Numbered from the stretch's first letter, positions 33,490-43,092 are shown. The stretch is 64,000 nt of DNA from Fictibacillus nanhaiensis (GCF_023715445.1 NZ_JAMBOD010000005.1:1-64000); one strand, 5' to 3'. Numbers and translations are program-made. The notes: generated from the letters alone by a model not told the origin.

Positions 33490-33681
33490 CTATTTCTCGG
33501 GAAATATAACGAATCTTGTCTAAAACCTAGTGGAGTCTAATTAGGACATTTTATTTTTTTTGATGAAAGCGGTATAATAAAGGCCGTATTTAATAGATAA
33601 GGCAGGAAATAATCGATTTAAATCGAAACTAAACAAAAACAACCGTACAAATAGCTTTAATAGAATAAGGGAGGCAGTACA

Positions 33682-35430
33682 ATGTCCTGGGAGAAAACAT
33701 ATGAAAGATGGATTCAACACGAGAAATTAGAACAATCTTTAAAAACTGCATTAGAGGGAATTAAAGATAACAGGACTGCACTAGAAGACTGCTTCTATAA
33801 AAATTTAGAGTTTGGTACAGGGGGTATGCGTGGAGAAATTGGTCCGGGTACAAATCGGATGAACACGTATACGGTACGAAAAGCATCGCTAGGATTAGCA
33901 CATTTTATTATGGAACAAGGTGAAAAAGCTCAAAAACGCGGTGTTGTAATTGCTTATGATTCAAGACATCAATCTCCGGAGTTTGCGATGGAAGCTGCAA
34001 AAACATTAGCCTCAAATGGTGTACAAGCATATGTTTTTGAAAGTTTAAGACCCACACCAGAACTGTCTTTTGCAGTGAGATACCTTAAAGCGTATAGCGG
34101 TATTGTAATAACAGCCAGCCACAACCCGCCGGAATATAACGGGTATAAGGTATACGGGCCAGATGGGGGACAGCTGCCTCCAAAAGAAGCCGATGAAGTG
34201 ATTCAAAAGGTAAATACAGTTGAAGACGAATTATTAATCGATGTAAAAACAGAAGAAGAATTAAAAAATGCAGGACTTATTCAAGTGATCGGTGATGAGA
34301 TTGATAAAGCTTATATGGAGCAACTCACAAAGATTAGTTTGAATCGTGAAGTAATTAAAGAGATGCATGATTTAAGCATTGTTTTTACTCCGCTTCATGG
34401 AACAGCAAATATTCCAGTGAGAGAAGGACTCAAACAGCTCGGATTTACGAATGTGACAGTTGTAAAAGAACAAGAGCAGCCTGATCCGAATTTTTCTACA
34501 GTAAAATCACCTAATCCTGAAGAACATGCTGCGTTTGAACTTGCTATCCAATATGGAAAAGAAAAAGAAGCAGAGATCCTTATGGCTACAGATCCGGATG
34601 CAGATAGAGTCGGAATTGCGGTTAAAAACACTGAAGGTGAATATGAGATCTTAACGGGTAACCAAACGGGAGCGCTCATGCTGGAATACATCCTTTCTCA
34701 GCGTAAAGAAAAAGGCAGCCTTTGCTCTAAAGGTATCGTATTTAAAACCATTGTAACCTCAGAATTAGGACGTGTTATTGCAGAATCTTACGGTTTAACA
34801 TCTGAAGATACACTTACAGGATTCAAATTTATTGGTGAAAAAATTAAAGAATATGAAAAGAGCGGAGAACATTCCTTTATTTTCGGGTACGAAGAAAGTT
34901 ATGGTTCATTAATTGGAGACTTTGTACGAGATAAAGATGCTGTACAAGCATGCTTAATGGGTGCAGAAATGGCTGCTTATTATAAAAAACAAGGTAAGAC
35001 GCTCTATGATGCCCTGATTGATGTATATGAGAAGTACGGGTATTATAAAGAAGGTCTGGAATCTTTAACGTTAAAAGGAAAGTCAGGAGCAGAACAGATT
35101 GTGAACTTGCTTGCTGGATTCAGAGCCGATTTACCGCTTGAAATTAACGGTCAAAAACTCGCTGTAACAGAGGATTATCAAGCGAGTACTCGTTATACAA
35201 TCGCTCAAGACAATATGGAAGAAATTATCCTTCCCAAGTCAAATGTACTTAAATATAAGTTAGAAGATGGTTCATGGTTTTGTGTAAGACCTTCTGGAAC
35301 AGAGCCAAAGATTAAGTTTTATTTCGGTGTTCAGGCTAAAACAAACGAAAAAGCAGATGAAGCACTTTCTTCCTTAAAGCAAGCAGTTATGGATTTGGTT
35401 CATGAAAGAATGCAAAAGGTGGCACAATAA
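33682..35430 (+). CDS. pgcA: Alpha-phosphoglucomutase PgcA, 582 aa
   Basis: Interconverts glucose 1- and 6-phosphate, feeding UDP-glucose for wall teichoic acid and glycolipid anchors. The phosphoserine loop [16 protein letters not shown], the metal site ATDPDADR and the sugar-phosphate loop [13 protein letters not shown] are intact. Length and sequence follow B. subtilis PgcA (YhxB) closely. ATG behind GGGAGG. Confidence 0.95.
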   Translation: MSWEKTYERWIQHEKLEQSLKTALEGIKDNRTALEDCFYKNLEFGTGGMRGEIGPGTNRMNTYTVRKASLGLAHFIMEQGEKAQKRGVVIAYDSRHQSPEFAMEAAKTLASNGVQAYVFESLRPTPELSFAVRYLKAYSGIVITASHNPPEYNGYKVYGPDGGQLPPKEADEVIQKVNTVEDELLIDVKTEEELKNAGLIQVIGDEIDKAYMEQLTKISLNREVIKEMHDLSIVFTPLHGTANIPVREGLKQLGFTNVTVVKEQEQPDPNFSTVKSPNPEEHAAFELAIQYGKEKEAEILMATDPDADRVGIAVKNTEGEYEILTGNQTGALMLEYILSQRKEKGSLCSKGIVFKTIVTSELGRVIAESYGLTSEDTLTGFKFIGEKIKEYEKSGEHSFIFGYEESYGSLIGDFVRDKDAVQACLMGAEMAAYYKKQGKTLYDALIDVYEKYGYYKEGLESLTLKGKSGAEQIVNLLAGFRADLPLEINGQKLAVTEDYQASTRYTIAQDNMEEIILPKSNVLKYKLEDGSWFCVRPSGTEPKIKFYFGVQAKTNEKADEALSSLKQAVMDLVHERMQKVAQ

Positions 35431-35490
35431 TAAGAATGAATGGCTGTATGGCATTGCCTGCAGCCAATTTCATTCTTTTAAATGTAACGT

Positions 35491-35533
35491 TTGACATTAA
35501 ATTTGGAATGGTGTAATATACCCCTATAGGTAT
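35491..35533 (+). promoter_or_regulatory. Sigma-A promoter with CstR-like operator, for cstR
   Basis: TTGACA (35491-35496), 17-base spacer, TAATAT (35514-35519). The palindrome ATACCCCTATAGGTAT (35518-35533) overlaps the end of the -10 box and the expected start point, an ideal repressor position. Confidence 0.88.
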
Positions 35534-35554
35534 GTAGGAAGAGGAGGTGCTGAT

Positions 35555-35818
35555 GTGGAATACACACAAGAAATGAAAAATCGTTTAAGAAGAATTGAGG
35601 GGCAAATTCGCGGCGTCTTACGTATGTTAGAAGAGGAGCAAGATTGTAAAGCCGTTATCACCCAGCTTTCTGCTTCGCGAACTGCTATTGATCGTACGAT
35701 TGGATTAATTGTCGGCACAAACCTTGAACAATGCTTGCGTGAACAAATGGAAAAAGGAGAACAAGTAAACTCCGATTTAGTTAAAGAAGCCGTACAACTT
35801 CTCGTGAAAAGCCGTTAA
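35555..35818 (+). CDS. cstR: Persulfide-sensing repressor CstR (CsoR family), 87 aa
   Basis: All-helical CsoR-family repressor. The two sensing cysteines are at C31 (EEQDCK) and C60 (NLEQCL). Where copper-sensing CsoR has His there is Asn (GTNLEQC), so the Cu(I) triad is missing and the CstR pattern (Cys31/Cys60 forming per- or polysulfide links) is present. The genes that follow are sulfur-transfer enzymes, which agrees. GAGGAGG lies close before the start; the start is read as GTG 35555. Confidence 0.9.
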   Translation: MEYTQEMKNRLRRIEGQIRGVLRMLEEEQDCKAVITQLSASRTAIDRTIGLIVGTNLEQCLREQMEKGEQVNSDLVKEAVQLLVKSR

Positions 35819-35840
35819 TATCTGTCATAAGCATAGCCTG

Positions 35841-35883
35841 TTGACAGATTCTCTTTTATCATTTAATATACCCCTGTGGGTAT
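35841..35883 (+). promoter_or_regulatory. Second sigma-A promoter with CstR-like operator
   Basis: TTGACA (35841-35846), 17-base spacer, TAATAT (35864-35869), overlapped by ATACCCCTGTGGGTAT (35868-35883). The layout is the same as upstream of cstR, so the repressor and the enzyme operon are likely controlled together. Confidence 0.88.
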
Positions 35884-35909
35884 TTATAGCAATTTTTTTG
35901 AAACTTCAT

Positions 35910-35925
35910 ATACCTATTCGGGTAT
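35910..35925 (+). promoter_or_regulatory. Third CstR-like operator
   Basis: ATACCTATTCGGGTAT, 42 bases after the previous operator, between promoter and the TusA-rhodanese gene. A second promoter here (TTGAAA at 35898) is possible but weak. Confidence 0.75.
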
Positions 35926-35972
35926 ATGAAAATAGTTTCGAAACAGAAAAAGAAAATATGGAGGTTATATGA

Positions 35973-36545
35973 ATGAGTATTAAAGTAGATCAAGTTTTAG
36001 ACTGTAAAGGATTATCATGTCCAATGCCAATTGTACGTACGAAAAAAGCAATGGATCAGTTGGAAGCGGGTCAAGTCATTGAAGTTCAGGCAACAGATAA
36101 AGGTTCATTGGCTGATATGCAAGGATGGGCTAAAAACACAGGTAATCAATATTTAGGCACAAAAGAAGAGGGAAATGTTCTTAAACATTATTTGAGAAAA
36201 TCAAACCCTGGTGAAATAGAAGAAGCAGCTAAGTTTGAGCATACGATTCAAAACGATGAATTAGAAAAAGCTTGGGCTGAGAATCAAACAGACATGATTC
36301 TTCTAGATGTTAGAGAACCGGCAGAGTATGAGTTTAAACGTATACCTGGGGCAGTATCTATTCCACTTGGGGAACTTGAAGGCAAATTAGATACACTAGA
36401 TAGAACTAAAGAAATTCATGTTATTTGCCGTACAGGAAGCAGAAGTGATATGGCTGCACAAATCTTATCCGAAAAAGGTTTTGAGCACGTGAAAAACGTT
36501 TTGCCTGGTATGTCTGAATGGAATGGACCTACTGAATCAGAATAA
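35973..36545 (+). CDS. TusA-rhodanese fusion (sulfur carrier and transferase), 190 aa
   Basis: The N-terminal TusA-like domain has the carrier Cys16 in GLSCPMPIVRTKKAMD. The C-terminal rhodanese domain (about 95-187) has the active loop CRTGSRSD after LLDVREPAEY. The fusion could pass persulfide sulfur within one chain. GGAGG ribosome binding site before ATG. First enzyme gene of the CstR-controlled cluster. Confidence 0.9.
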   Translation: MSIKVDQVLDCKGLSCPMPIVRTKKAMDQLEAGQVIEVQATDKGSLADMQGWAKNTGNQYLGTKEEGNVLKHYLRKSNPGEIEEAAKFEHTIQNDELEKAWAENQTDMILLDVREPAEYEFKRIPGAVSIPLGELEGKLDTLDRTKEIHVICRTGSRSDMAAQILSEKGFEHVKNVLPGMSEWNGPTESE

Positions 36546-36564
36546 AAAATTTTTATTAAAATTT

Positions 36565-36580
36565 ATACCTAGGGAGGTAT
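36565..36580 (+). promoter_or_regulatory. CstR-like palindrome overlapping a ribosome binding site
   Basis: ATACCTAGGGAGGTAT matches the ATACC-N6-GGTAT pattern, and its GGGAGGT is also the ribosome binding site of the next gene. It may be an internal operator or a chance match forced by the Shine-Dalgarno sequence. Confidence 0.5.
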
Positions 36581-36587
36581 TTGTTGA

Positions 36588-37712
36588 ATGGTTAAAGCAT
36601 TATCTGCTAAAGAAGTAGCAAAACGTGCTGTAGAAGGCAAAATGTTTATTCTTGATGTTCGTAATGAAAGTGATTTTAAAGACTGGAAAATCGAAGGAAA
36701 AGGTATTGAGTCCATTAACCGTCCGTATTTCGATCTAATTGAAGGCGTAGAGGATGTATTAGAACACCTTCCAAAAAAAGAAGTATTAGTTGTTTGTGCT
36801 AAAGAAGGTTCTTCTGTAATGGTAGCAGAGATGCTTGATGAAGCTGGAATTAAAGATGTGTATTACCTTGAAGGTGGTATGAATGCTTGGAGCGAATACT
36901 TGTTGCCAGTTAAGATCGGTGACCTAAAAGATGGCGGCTCTATTTACCAATTCAATCGTATCGGTAAAGGATGCCTTTCTTACCTTGTTGAATCGAATGG
37001 GGAAGCAGCAATCATCGATTCTGCTCGTGCAATTGGAGCTTATGAAGATTTTGCTAAAGAAAAAAATATTGAAATTAAGCACATGATTGATACTCACCTT
37101 CATACTGACCACATTTCTGGCGGACGCCGTCTTGCGGAAAAAACTAACGCAACGTACTGGCTGCCTCCAAAAGATGCTGAAGAAGTAACGTTCTCTTATG
37201 AAGCATTAGAAGAAGGCAAAGACATTACGATCGGGAATACAAAGATTGAAATTCAGCCGCTTTATACTCCAGGTCATACGATCGGAAGTACTTCTATGAT
37301 CGTTGACGGACAATACTTGCTTTCTGGAGATATTCTGTTTGTTGATTCAATCGGACGTCCAGACCTTGCTGGTAAAGCTGAGGACTGGGTAAGCGATCTG
37401 CGTGATTCCTTATACAACAAATACACCAGTCTTTCAAAAGATCTAGTTGTATTGCCAGCTCACTTTGGTAAAATCAGCGAACTTGATGAAAAGGGTGCTG
37501 TTCAAGCTCCTCTAGGCGAGCTGTTTGAAAAGAACGAAGGGTTAAAAATCGAAAGCGATGATGAATTCCGTAAGGCTGTAACTGAAAACTTACCGCCACA
37601 GCCTAATGCATACCAAGAGATCCGTCAGACAAACATGGGGAAAATTGATCCAACATCTGACGAACAGCGCGAGATGGAAATTGGTCCAAACCGCTGTGCA
37701 ATCACTGAGTAA
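36588..37712 (+). CDS. Rhodanese-metallo-beta-lactamase fusion, persulfide dioxygenase-like, 374 aa
   Basis: The N-terminal rhodanese domain (about 1-105) has a Cys loop CAKEGSS. The metallo-beta-lactamase domain has the metal motif [11 protein letters not shown] and later [11 protein letters not shown] and [18 protein letters not shown], like ETHE1-type persulfide dioxygenases. The order rhodanese-then-MBL is the reverse of staphylococcal CstB. It probably oxidises persulfide to thiosulfate or sulfite in the cytoplasm. It lies in the CstR-controlled cluster. Confidence 0.88.
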   Translation: MVKALSAKEVAKRAVEGKMFILDVRNESDFKDWKIEGKGIESINRPYFDLIEGVEDVLEHLPKKEVLVVCAKEGSSVMVAEMLDEAGIKDVYYLEGGMNAWSEYLLPVKIGDLKDGGSIYQFNRIGKGCLSYLVESNGEAAIIDSARAIGAYEDFAKEKNIEIKHMIDTHLHTDHISGGRRLAEKTNATYWLPPKDAEEVTFSYEALEEGKDITIGNTKIEIQPLYTPGHTIGSTSMIVDGQYLLSGDILFVDSIGRPDLAGKAEDWVSDLRDSLYNKYTSLSKDLVVLPAHFGKISELDEKGAVQAPLGELFEKNEGLKIESDDEFRKAVTENLPPQPNAYQEIRQTNMGKIDPTSDEQREMEIGPNRCAITE

Positions 37713-37754
37713 ATAAAACAAAACTTAAACTGAAATGACCAGGAGGTTCTTCAA

Positions 37755-37982
37755 ATGAACGTAAAACAAACTTTAGACACAAAAGGGTTATCTTGCCCAA
37801 TGCCCATCGTAAAAACAAAAAAAGCTATGGATGGTCTTGCTAGCGGAGACATCTTAGAAGTACTGGCAACAGATAAAGGTGCTGTAAACGACTTATCAGC
37901 ATGGTCAAAATCATCTGGTCATAAATTATTAGACCACAAAGAAGAAGAAGGCGTATTCAAGTTCTGGATTAAAAAAGGGTAA
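37755..37982 (+). CDS. tusA: TusA-like sulfur carrier, 75 aa
   Basis: Single TusA domain with Cys14 in GLSCPMPIVKTKKAMDG, and strands identical in order to the N-terminal half of the fusion at 35973, probably its paralogue. CAGGAGG ribosome binding site. Confidence 0.92.
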   Translation: MNVKQTLDTKGLSCPMPIVKTKKAMDGLASGDILEVLATDKGAVNDLSAWSKSSGHKLLDHKEEEGVFKFWIKKG

Positions 37983-38000
37983 ATTAAAAATTTTTTAAAT

Positions 38001-38035
38001 AACCCAATACCTATAGAGGTATAGGTATTGGGTTT
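38001..38035 (+). promoter_or_regulatory. Long perfect palindrome containing a CstR-like operator
   Basis: Arms AACCCAATACCTAT / ATAGGTATTGGGTT (14 bp, no mismatch) around AGAGGT; the core ATACCTATAGAGGTAT (38007-38022) fits the operator pattern. It may act as operator and as an RNA hairpin between tusA and the DsrE-like gene. Confidence 0.75.
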
Positions 38036-38058
38036 AAAAAAGGAGAGGACAATAAAAA

Positions 38059-38541
38059 ATGGAACAAACACAAGATAAATCAACAATGGTCGTATTTAGC
38101 GGTGATCTTGATAAAGCGATGGCAAGTTTTATTATCGCCACAGGTGCAGCTGCTATGGGGAAACAAGTCACGATGTTCTTTACATTCTGGGGATTAAACA
38201 TCTTAAGAAAAGAAGAGTACGTAAATGTGAAGAAAACATTCATGGATAAAATGTTTGCAAAAATGATGCCAAGAGGACCTGGAAAATTGGGGATTTCAAA
38301 GATGAACTATGGCGGTCTTGGCGGCAAGATGATGAAGTATACGATGAAGAAGAAAAACATCGTAACACTTAAAGAATTAATCGAAATGGCACATGACCTG
38401 GACGTAAAAATGGTTGCTTGTACGATGTCCATGGATGTTATGGGTATTACGAAAGATGAGCTTATTGATGGTTTAGATTATGCAGGTGTAGCATCTTATC
38501 TTGCAGATGCAGATGAGTCTAAGATCAACTTATTTATCTAA
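38059..38541 (+). CDS. DsrE/DsrF-like protein, 160 aa
   Basis: Family of small sulfur-relay proteins: a Rossmann-like start (MVVFSGDLDKAMASFIIATG), a helical middle rich in Met and Lys, and a conserved Cys late in KMVACTMSMDVMG. Such proteins accept persulfide sulfur. GGAGAGG ribosome binding site. It sits between TusA and the sulfite-exporter-like gene. Confidence 0.88.
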   Translation: MEQTQDKSTMVVFSGDLDKAMASFIIATGAAAMGKQVTMFFTFWGLNILRKEEYVNVKKTFMDKMFAKMMPRGPGKLGISKMNYGGLGGKMMKYTMKKKNIVTLKELIEMAHDLDVKMVACTMSMDVMGITKDELIDGLDYAGVASYLADADESKINLFI

Positions 38542-38571
38542 TTTTAAAAACAGTCATGGGGAGGTGAAGTC

Positions 38572-39348
38572 ATGGAAATAGGATTCATTATAACAATTTT
38601 TTTTATTGGCTTTATAGGTTCTTTTATATCCGGAATGGTAGGGATCGGCGGATCCATTATCAAATATCCAATGCTACTATACATTCCAGCGATGCTTGGC
38701 TTCACAGCATACACCGCTCATGAGGTTTCAGGTATCAGTGCCGTTCAAGTATTCTTTGCCACGATAGGCGGGGTATGGGCTTATCGTAAAGGCGGTTATT
38801 TGAACAAGACACTAATCATCTATATGGGTACTGCTATTCTTTTAGGAAGTTTTATCGGCGGATATGGCTCACAGGGTATGACAGAGGACCAAATTAATAT
38901 TGTGTATGCAGTATTAGCTACTACAGCTGCTGTAATGATGCTTATTCCGAAAAAAGGCATCGATGCTATTCCGTTAGATCAAGTTAAGTTTAATAAATGG
39001 CTTGCAGCGGCACTGGCGTTTATCGTAGGAGTAGCAGCAGGTATCGTTGGGGCAGCTGGAGCATTTATTCTTGTACCGATCATGCTGGTTGTTCTTAAGA
39101 TTCCAACTCGCATGACGATTGCCACATCACTTGCTATCACATTCATTTCTTCAATTGGTGCAACGATCGGGAAAATCACGACTGGTCAAGTATTGTTATG
39201 GCCAGCTGTAATTATGGTTGTTGCAAGCCTGATCGCGTCTCCGCTTGGAGCTCAGTTCGGGAAAAAAATAAATACAAATCTCCTTCAATTTATCTTGGCG
39301 GCTTTAATTATAGCGACGTCAGTTAAGATCTGGTTAGACATTTTATGA
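38572..39348 (+). CDS. TauE/SafE-family membrane transporter, 258 aa
   Basis: Around eight membrane segments and the two repeated Gly-rich motifs [16 protein letters not shown] and [15 protein letters not shown] typical of TauE/SafE permeases, which export sulfite or sulfoacetate-like anions. In this cluster sulfite or thiosulfate produced by the dioxygenase-like enzyme is the likely substrate (inference). GGGAGG ribosome binding site. Confidence 0.9.
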   Translation: MEIGFIITIFFIGFIGSFISGMVGIGGSIIKYPMLLYIPAMLGFTAYTAHEVSGISAVQVFFATIGGVWAYRKGGYLNKTLIIYMGTAILLGSFIGGYGSQGMTEDQINIVYAVLATTAAVMMLIPKKGIDAIPLDQVKFNKWLAAALAFIVGVAAGIVGAAGAFILVPIMLVVLKIPTRMTIATSLAITFISSIGATIGKITTGQVLLWPAVIMVVASLIASPLGAQFGKKINTNLLQFILAALIIATSVKIWLDIL

Positions 39349-39408
39349 TAAATTTCTTTTTAATCAGGCAACACAAATTAAGAAAGAGACTTTAGAGGGA
39401 GGATGTTT

Positions 39409-39792
39409 ATGTTCCATTACACTGTAGAAACGGCACTGCCAATGGAAGAAGCGGCACGTAAATTAGAAGAGCAATTAAAGGAAGAAAAGTTTGGAGTTCT
39501 GTGGCAGTTTAATGTAAGAGAAAAGCTGCAGGAAAAAGGCTTAGATTATAACGATGATTTTCTAATTCTAGAAGTTTGCAATCCTCATGAAGCAAAAGAA
39601 GTACTGACACAGAACAAGATGATCGGATACTTCTTGCCTTGTAAGATCGTGTTGTACACAGAGAAAGGGAAAACAAAGATCGGAATGCCGAAGCCAACAG
39701 AGTTTGTTAAACTGCTTAATGACAAAGATTTAGAACAGAAAGCGAAAGAAATTGAAGATCGATTGATCGCATGCATGGATAAATCGGTTTAA
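39409..39792 (+). CDS. DUF302 protein, 127 aa
   Basis: The pattern (HYTVETALPMEEAARKLEEQ, then LEVCNPHEAKEVL and FLPCKIVLYTE) is that of DUF302, a small alpha/beta fold frequent in sulfur and metal clusters. Start ATG 39409; the ATG at 39403 touches the GGGAGG site. It closes the sulfur operon. Confidence 0.85.
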   Translation: MFHYTVETALPMEEAARKLEEQLKEEKFGVLWQFNVREKLQEKGLDYNDDFLILEVCNPHEAKEVLTQNKMIGYFLPCKIVLYTEKGKTKIGMPKPTEFVKLLNDKDLEQKAKEIEDRLIACMDKSV

Positions 39793-39798
39793 CAAAAA

Positions 39799-39826
39799 TG
39801 AGCCTGCTAACGGGCTCTTTTTTATA
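39799..39826 (+). terminator. Terminator of the sulfur cluster
   Basis: Stem GAGCC / GGCTC with T6, shared with the convergent gene end. Confidence 0.75.
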
Positions 39827-40409
39827 CGCTTCTATAAAAATTAATGGACCGGATAAGAGTCATCGTCATGGTCGCGAAGCCCACCGAGAGAATAGTAACG
39901 AGCGAGTATAACAAAATTCCTTCACCGATTACATAGAGTCCTGCTAAAATGACAGCTGCATCAATAAAGAAAATCACCATGCCGACATTGATGGAAAGCC
40001 AGCGTGAAACAAAGAGTGCGAGTAAATCTGTTCCGCCTGTACTCGTTTCATAACGGAGCATCCAGCCGATGCCTGTTCCAATAAATAAGCCTCCAATCAC
40101 AGAACCTTCGATGATAGAAACTGAAAACATGCCTCTTAATGGTGACAGCAGATCAATTATTAGGGAGGAGACTAAAAGACCATGGACACTATTGATAAAA
40201 TACCGCCGTTCCAGCTTCCATGCTAAAAAATAAATGGGGATGCTAAGTAATATAAGAGTTAAACCTACTTTATAACCCCATACATATTTTACGAGAAGAC
40301 TGATTCCGATCATCCCGCCATCAAGTAAATGAAAAGGGACAATAAATCCATTTATACCAATACCAAGTAACATGCTGCCAAAAAAAATAGCTACTTTCCG
40401 TCTTAACAT
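39822..40409 (-). CDS. YitT-family membrane protein (DUF161), 195 aa
   Basis: About five membrane segments with the YitT hallmarks LLDGGMIGISLL and GSVIGGLFIGTGIGWMLRYE followed by TGGTDLLAL. It lacks the C-terminal DUF2179 domain of longer members. Start ATG 40409 is preferred; ATG 40418 abuts its AGGG site. Function unknown. Confidence 0.82.
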   Translation of the reverse strand: MLRRKVAIFFGSMLLGIGINGFIVPFHLLDGGMIGISLLVKYVWGYKVGLTLILLSIPIYFLAWKLERRYFINSVHGLLVSSLIIDLLSPLRGMFSVSIIEGSVIGGLFIGTGIGWMLRYETSTGGTDLLALFVSRWLSINVGMVIFFIDAAVILAGLYVIGEGILLYSLVTILSVGFATMTMTLIRSINFYRSV

Positions 40410-40566
40410 GGCAATCATCCCTGTCTATTGTGATTACTAAAGAATATGCGGGATTGTCCAAGAATAGTCATTCAGCTGGCCATATCTTTACTAATCCAAT
40501 AAGGAATTGACTCTGCGCGTTTTGTTTCGTGGTATGAGAGGAGTCGAAATCTGTCAACGAGTGTAG

Positions 40567-40665
40567 ACTCGTGGATATAAGCCAAAAACTCGTGGATAAA
40601 TGGTGGAAATTTGTGGATTGAGTCCAAAATTTCGTGGATTAAGCACCAATTTTCGTGGATTAATC
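40567..40665 (+). repeat. Five ~21-bp tandem units, TCGTGGATT-type
   Basis: Units begin ACTCGTGGAT (40567), ACTCGTGGAT (40588), ATTTGTGGAT (40609), ATTTCGTGGAT (40629) and TTTCGTGGAT (40651). They are the same family as the array at 17984-18101 in the opposite orientation. Intergenic. Confidence 0.8.
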
Positions 40666-40682
40666 TTGCCTTACGACTAGTA

Positions 40683-40698
40683 ATACCCTGTGTGGTAT
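40683..40698. promoter_or_regulatory. Isolated CstR-like palindrome
   Basis: ATACCCTGTGTGGTAT fits the ATACC-N6-GGTAT pattern but no gene starts near it. It may be a relic or a decoy. Confidence 0.45.
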
Positions 40699-40747
40699 AC
40701 AGGCAGAGAGTTTCTGTGACCGAAACTGCACCATAATTGGAAACAAA

Positions 40748-40793
40748 AAAGGAGAGGAGCTTACTTTTAAGAAAGCATCCTTCTCTTTTTTTA
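40748..40793 (+). terminator. Imperfect terminator-like hairpin
   Basis: AAAAAGGAGAGGAGCTT faces AAGCATCCTTCTCTTTTT with small bulges, then TTTT. It follows no plus-strand gene, so it may be the relic of a lost one. Confidence 0.45.
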
Positions 40794-40895
40794 TAAATAG
40801 AGGCTTAAAAAATGCTAACAAACGGATTTTTGACGCGGAAAATATCCCGTGAGGAAAAAAAGGACACCTACATTATTGAAAACATCCTTAACAAT

Positions 40896-40941
40896 AAAAA
40901 GCTGACATCAAAAGGGTACTTTCTTTACCTTTTGAGTCAGC
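40896..40941 (-). terminator. Terminator of the arsR-arsB-arsI transcript
   Basis: Minus strand: GCTGACTCAAAAGGTA, loop, TACCCTTTTGATGTCAGC, then TTTTT. Confidence 0.8.
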
Positions 40942-40953
40942 CACATGTAAAAC

Positions 40954-41418
40954 CTATTTCTTTGTAAAGCCTAATTGTATGGTTTGCGGTTTTTGCGGAG
41001 GAGCGCAGCATAGTGAAAGATCGCGTGCATCTCCGGCAGATTCAAACTCAGAGTCTTCTTTTGTGTAAAAGATTTCCCAAGCGTTTCCGTCAGGGTCATA
41101 TACCCATACCTTATCCTGAACAGCGTAGCAGCAAGTAGTGTTCATCTCGTCGATTAAAAGTAGACCTGATTTTCGAAGGCGTTCTCCCATAGCGAGTACA
41201 TCTTCCGTATTATTTACCTGAAATCCTAAATGATTAAGCACGCCTTCTTTTTCAAAGGGACGTACATTCAGTGAAAAGTGGAGACCCGGCTCATCGAGCT
41301 CGAATTTTGCGTAGTTATCTTTTACTTTTGAAGGTTCATTACCGAAAAAGCTTTTATAAAATTCTAGTGATTTCTCCAAATCAGAACAGTTTACAGCGAC
41401 ATGCATACGCTGGATCAT
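40954..41418 (-). CDS. arsI: ArsI-like C-As lyase (VOC family), 154 aa
   Basis: VOC fold starting MIQRMHVAVNCSDLEKSLEF. The ArsI signature of a vicinal Cys pair is seen in NTTCCYAVQDKVWVYDPDGN, followed by the metal ligand Glu in WEIF. ArsI cleaves the carbon-arsenic bond of trivalent methyl or aryl arsenicals. The Cys-rich C-terminus (LSLCCAPP) is also present. Start ATG 41418 behind AAGGAGAG; the longer frame overlaps arsB. It is last in the arsR-arsB-arsI transcript. Confidence 0.9.
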   Translation of the reverse strand: MIQRMHVAVNCSDLEKSLEFYKSFFGNEPSKVKDNYAKFELDEPGLHFSLNVRPFEKEGVLNHLGFQVNNTEDVLAMGERLRKSGLLLIDEMNTTCCYAVQDKVWVYDPDGNAWEIFYTKEDSEFESAGDARDLSLCCAPPQKPQTIQLGFTKK

Positions 41419-41435
41419 GATTTGCACTCTCCTTT

Positions 41436-42737
41436 TTATGATAGTAGCAGCAGCCATAAATAAAGGCCGGTTAAAGTAATAAACAAAGTTGGAACCGTTA
41501 GAAGGATCCCGATTTTAAAGTAATAGCCCCACGTGATTTTAACACCTTTCTTTGATAAAACGTGCAGCCATAAAAGGGTTGCTAGTGAACCGATAGGTGT
41601 AATCTTTGGTCCAAGGTCTGAGCCTATCACGTTTGCGTAAATCAATGCTTCCCGGATGACTCCAGATGTATCTGTTCCCTGAATAGCCAATGCGTCAATC
41701 ATAACAGTTGGCATGTTATTCATCACGGATGAAAGAACCGCTGCAATAAAGCCCATACCGATCGTAGCAGCAAACAATCCTTGATCTGCGACAACTTGAA
41801 TCAAGTTCCCGAGCATATCTGTAAGTCCAGCATTTCGCAGACCGTAAACGACTACATACATTCCGATTGAAAATACAACTACCGTCCAAGGTGCGTCTTT
41901 AACAACTTTCTTTGTTTGAATAGCTGGGCTTTTTCGTGCGGCTAAAATAAAGATCAGTGCTGCAGCTCCTGCAATAAATGATACAGGAATACCAATAAAC
42001 TCACTTGTTAAATAACCGATTAAAAGAACAGCAAGGATAACCCAAGAAAGCTTGAAAAGCTTTTGATCACGAATAGCTTCTTTCGGTTTTTTTAATTGTG
42101 ATAGGTCATACGTTTCAGGGATATCTTTCCCGAAAAAGATAAGCAATACAAGCATGCTCGCAATTAAGGAAAAGAAGTTTGGCACAATCATGCGACTTGC
42201 GTATTCAACGAAACCGATATTGAAAAAGTCAGCTGATACAATATTTACTAAGTTTGATACGACGAGCGGCAAGGAAGTTGTATCTGCAATAAATCCACTC
42301 GCCATTATAAAAGGAAGAACCATTGATTCTTTAAAATTAAGTGCCCGAACTTGCGCAAGTACGATTGGTGTCAGGATTAATGCTGCACCGTCGTTAGCAA
42401 AGAATGCAGAAACAGCAGCCCCAAGAAGGATGACATATGTAAACATCTTCTTGCCGTTTCCGCCAGCAAGCCTCGCCATATGAAGGGCTGACCACTCAAA
42501 GAAGCCGATTTCATCCAAAATAATCGATATGAGTATGATGGCAACAAAAGCTAATGTTGCGTTCCAGACGATACCGGTAACGGTCCAGACATCAGCGGGG
42601 CTTACCACTTTTAAAAGAAGCGCAATCGCTGCACCAATTGTAGCAGACCAACCAATGGAGAGACCTTTAGGCTGCCAGATAACAAAAATAATCGTAACTA
42701 AAAATACAGCGAAGGCTGTAATCGCCATGCTGTCCAT
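41436..42737 (-). CDS. arsB: Arsenite efflux permease ArsB, 433 aa
   Basis: Polytopic membrane protein with the ArsB/ion-transporter landmarks: [38 protein letters not shown] and the late [20 protein letters not shown]. It extrudes arsenite across the cytoplasmic membrane. Start ATG 42737 follows GGGGGG; 42752 is too far upstream. It lies between arsR and arsI on the same strand. Confidence 0.95.
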   Translation of the reverse strand: MDSMAITAFAVFLVTIIFVIWQPKGLSIGWSATIGAAIALLLKVVSPADVWTVTGIVWNATLAFVAIILISIILDEIGFFEWSALHMARLAGGNGKKMFTYVILLGAAVSAFFANDGAALILTPIVLAQVRALNFKESMVLPFIMASGFIADTTSLPLVVSNLVNIVSADFFNIGFVEYASRMIVPNFFSLIASMLVLLIFFGKDIPETYDLSQLKKPKEAIRDQKLFKLSWVILAVLLIGYLTSEFIGIPVSFIAGAAALIFILAARKSPAIQTKKVVKDAPWTVVVFSIGMYVVVYGLRNAGLTDMLGNLIQVVADQGLFAATIGMGFIAAVLSSVMNNMPTVMIDALAIQGTDTSGVIREALIYANVIGSDLGPKITPIGSLATLLWLHVLSKKGVKITWGYYFKIGILLTVPTLFITLTGLYLWLLLLS

Positions 42738-42771
42738 ATAATTCCCCCCCAATTGCTCCTAAGTCTCTATG

Positions 42772-43092
42772 TTAGCAGCAAACCTTACCGCCAGATTGTT
42801 TAAGTTGTTCAATCTTCTCTGACATGTCAGGCAGTGCATCTAAGTTTGCTTTTATAAAAGGATAGATTTCTCCATCGATGGAGTAGAAGATCCATTGACT
42901 GTTGCGTCGTTCTTTAACTAATTTGGCTTGTTTTAATTTTCTTAAATGCTGTGAAATACTAGGTTGTGTCATTTTTAATATTTCAACCAACTCACATACA
43001 CATAATTCTTCGTGACGGAGTAAAGCTAAAATATTCAAACGTGTTTTATCTGCCATCGCTTTGTAACATTCAGTTAACTGATCCAGTTCCAT
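42772..43092 (-). CDS. arsR: Arsenic-responsive repressor ArsR, 106 aa
   Basis: Winged-helix ArsR/SmtB protein. The As(III) site ELCVCELVEIL is in the recognition-helix region, followed by QPSISQHLRKLKQAKLV. An extra Cys pair closes the C-terminus (GGKVCC). First gene of the leftward ars operon and divergent from arsC. Confidence 0.95.
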   Translation of the reverse strand: MELDQLTECYKAMADKTRLNILALLRHEELCVCELVEILKMTQPSISQHLRKLKQAKLVKERRNSQWIFYSIDGEIYPFIKANLDALPDMSEKIEQLKQSGGKVCC

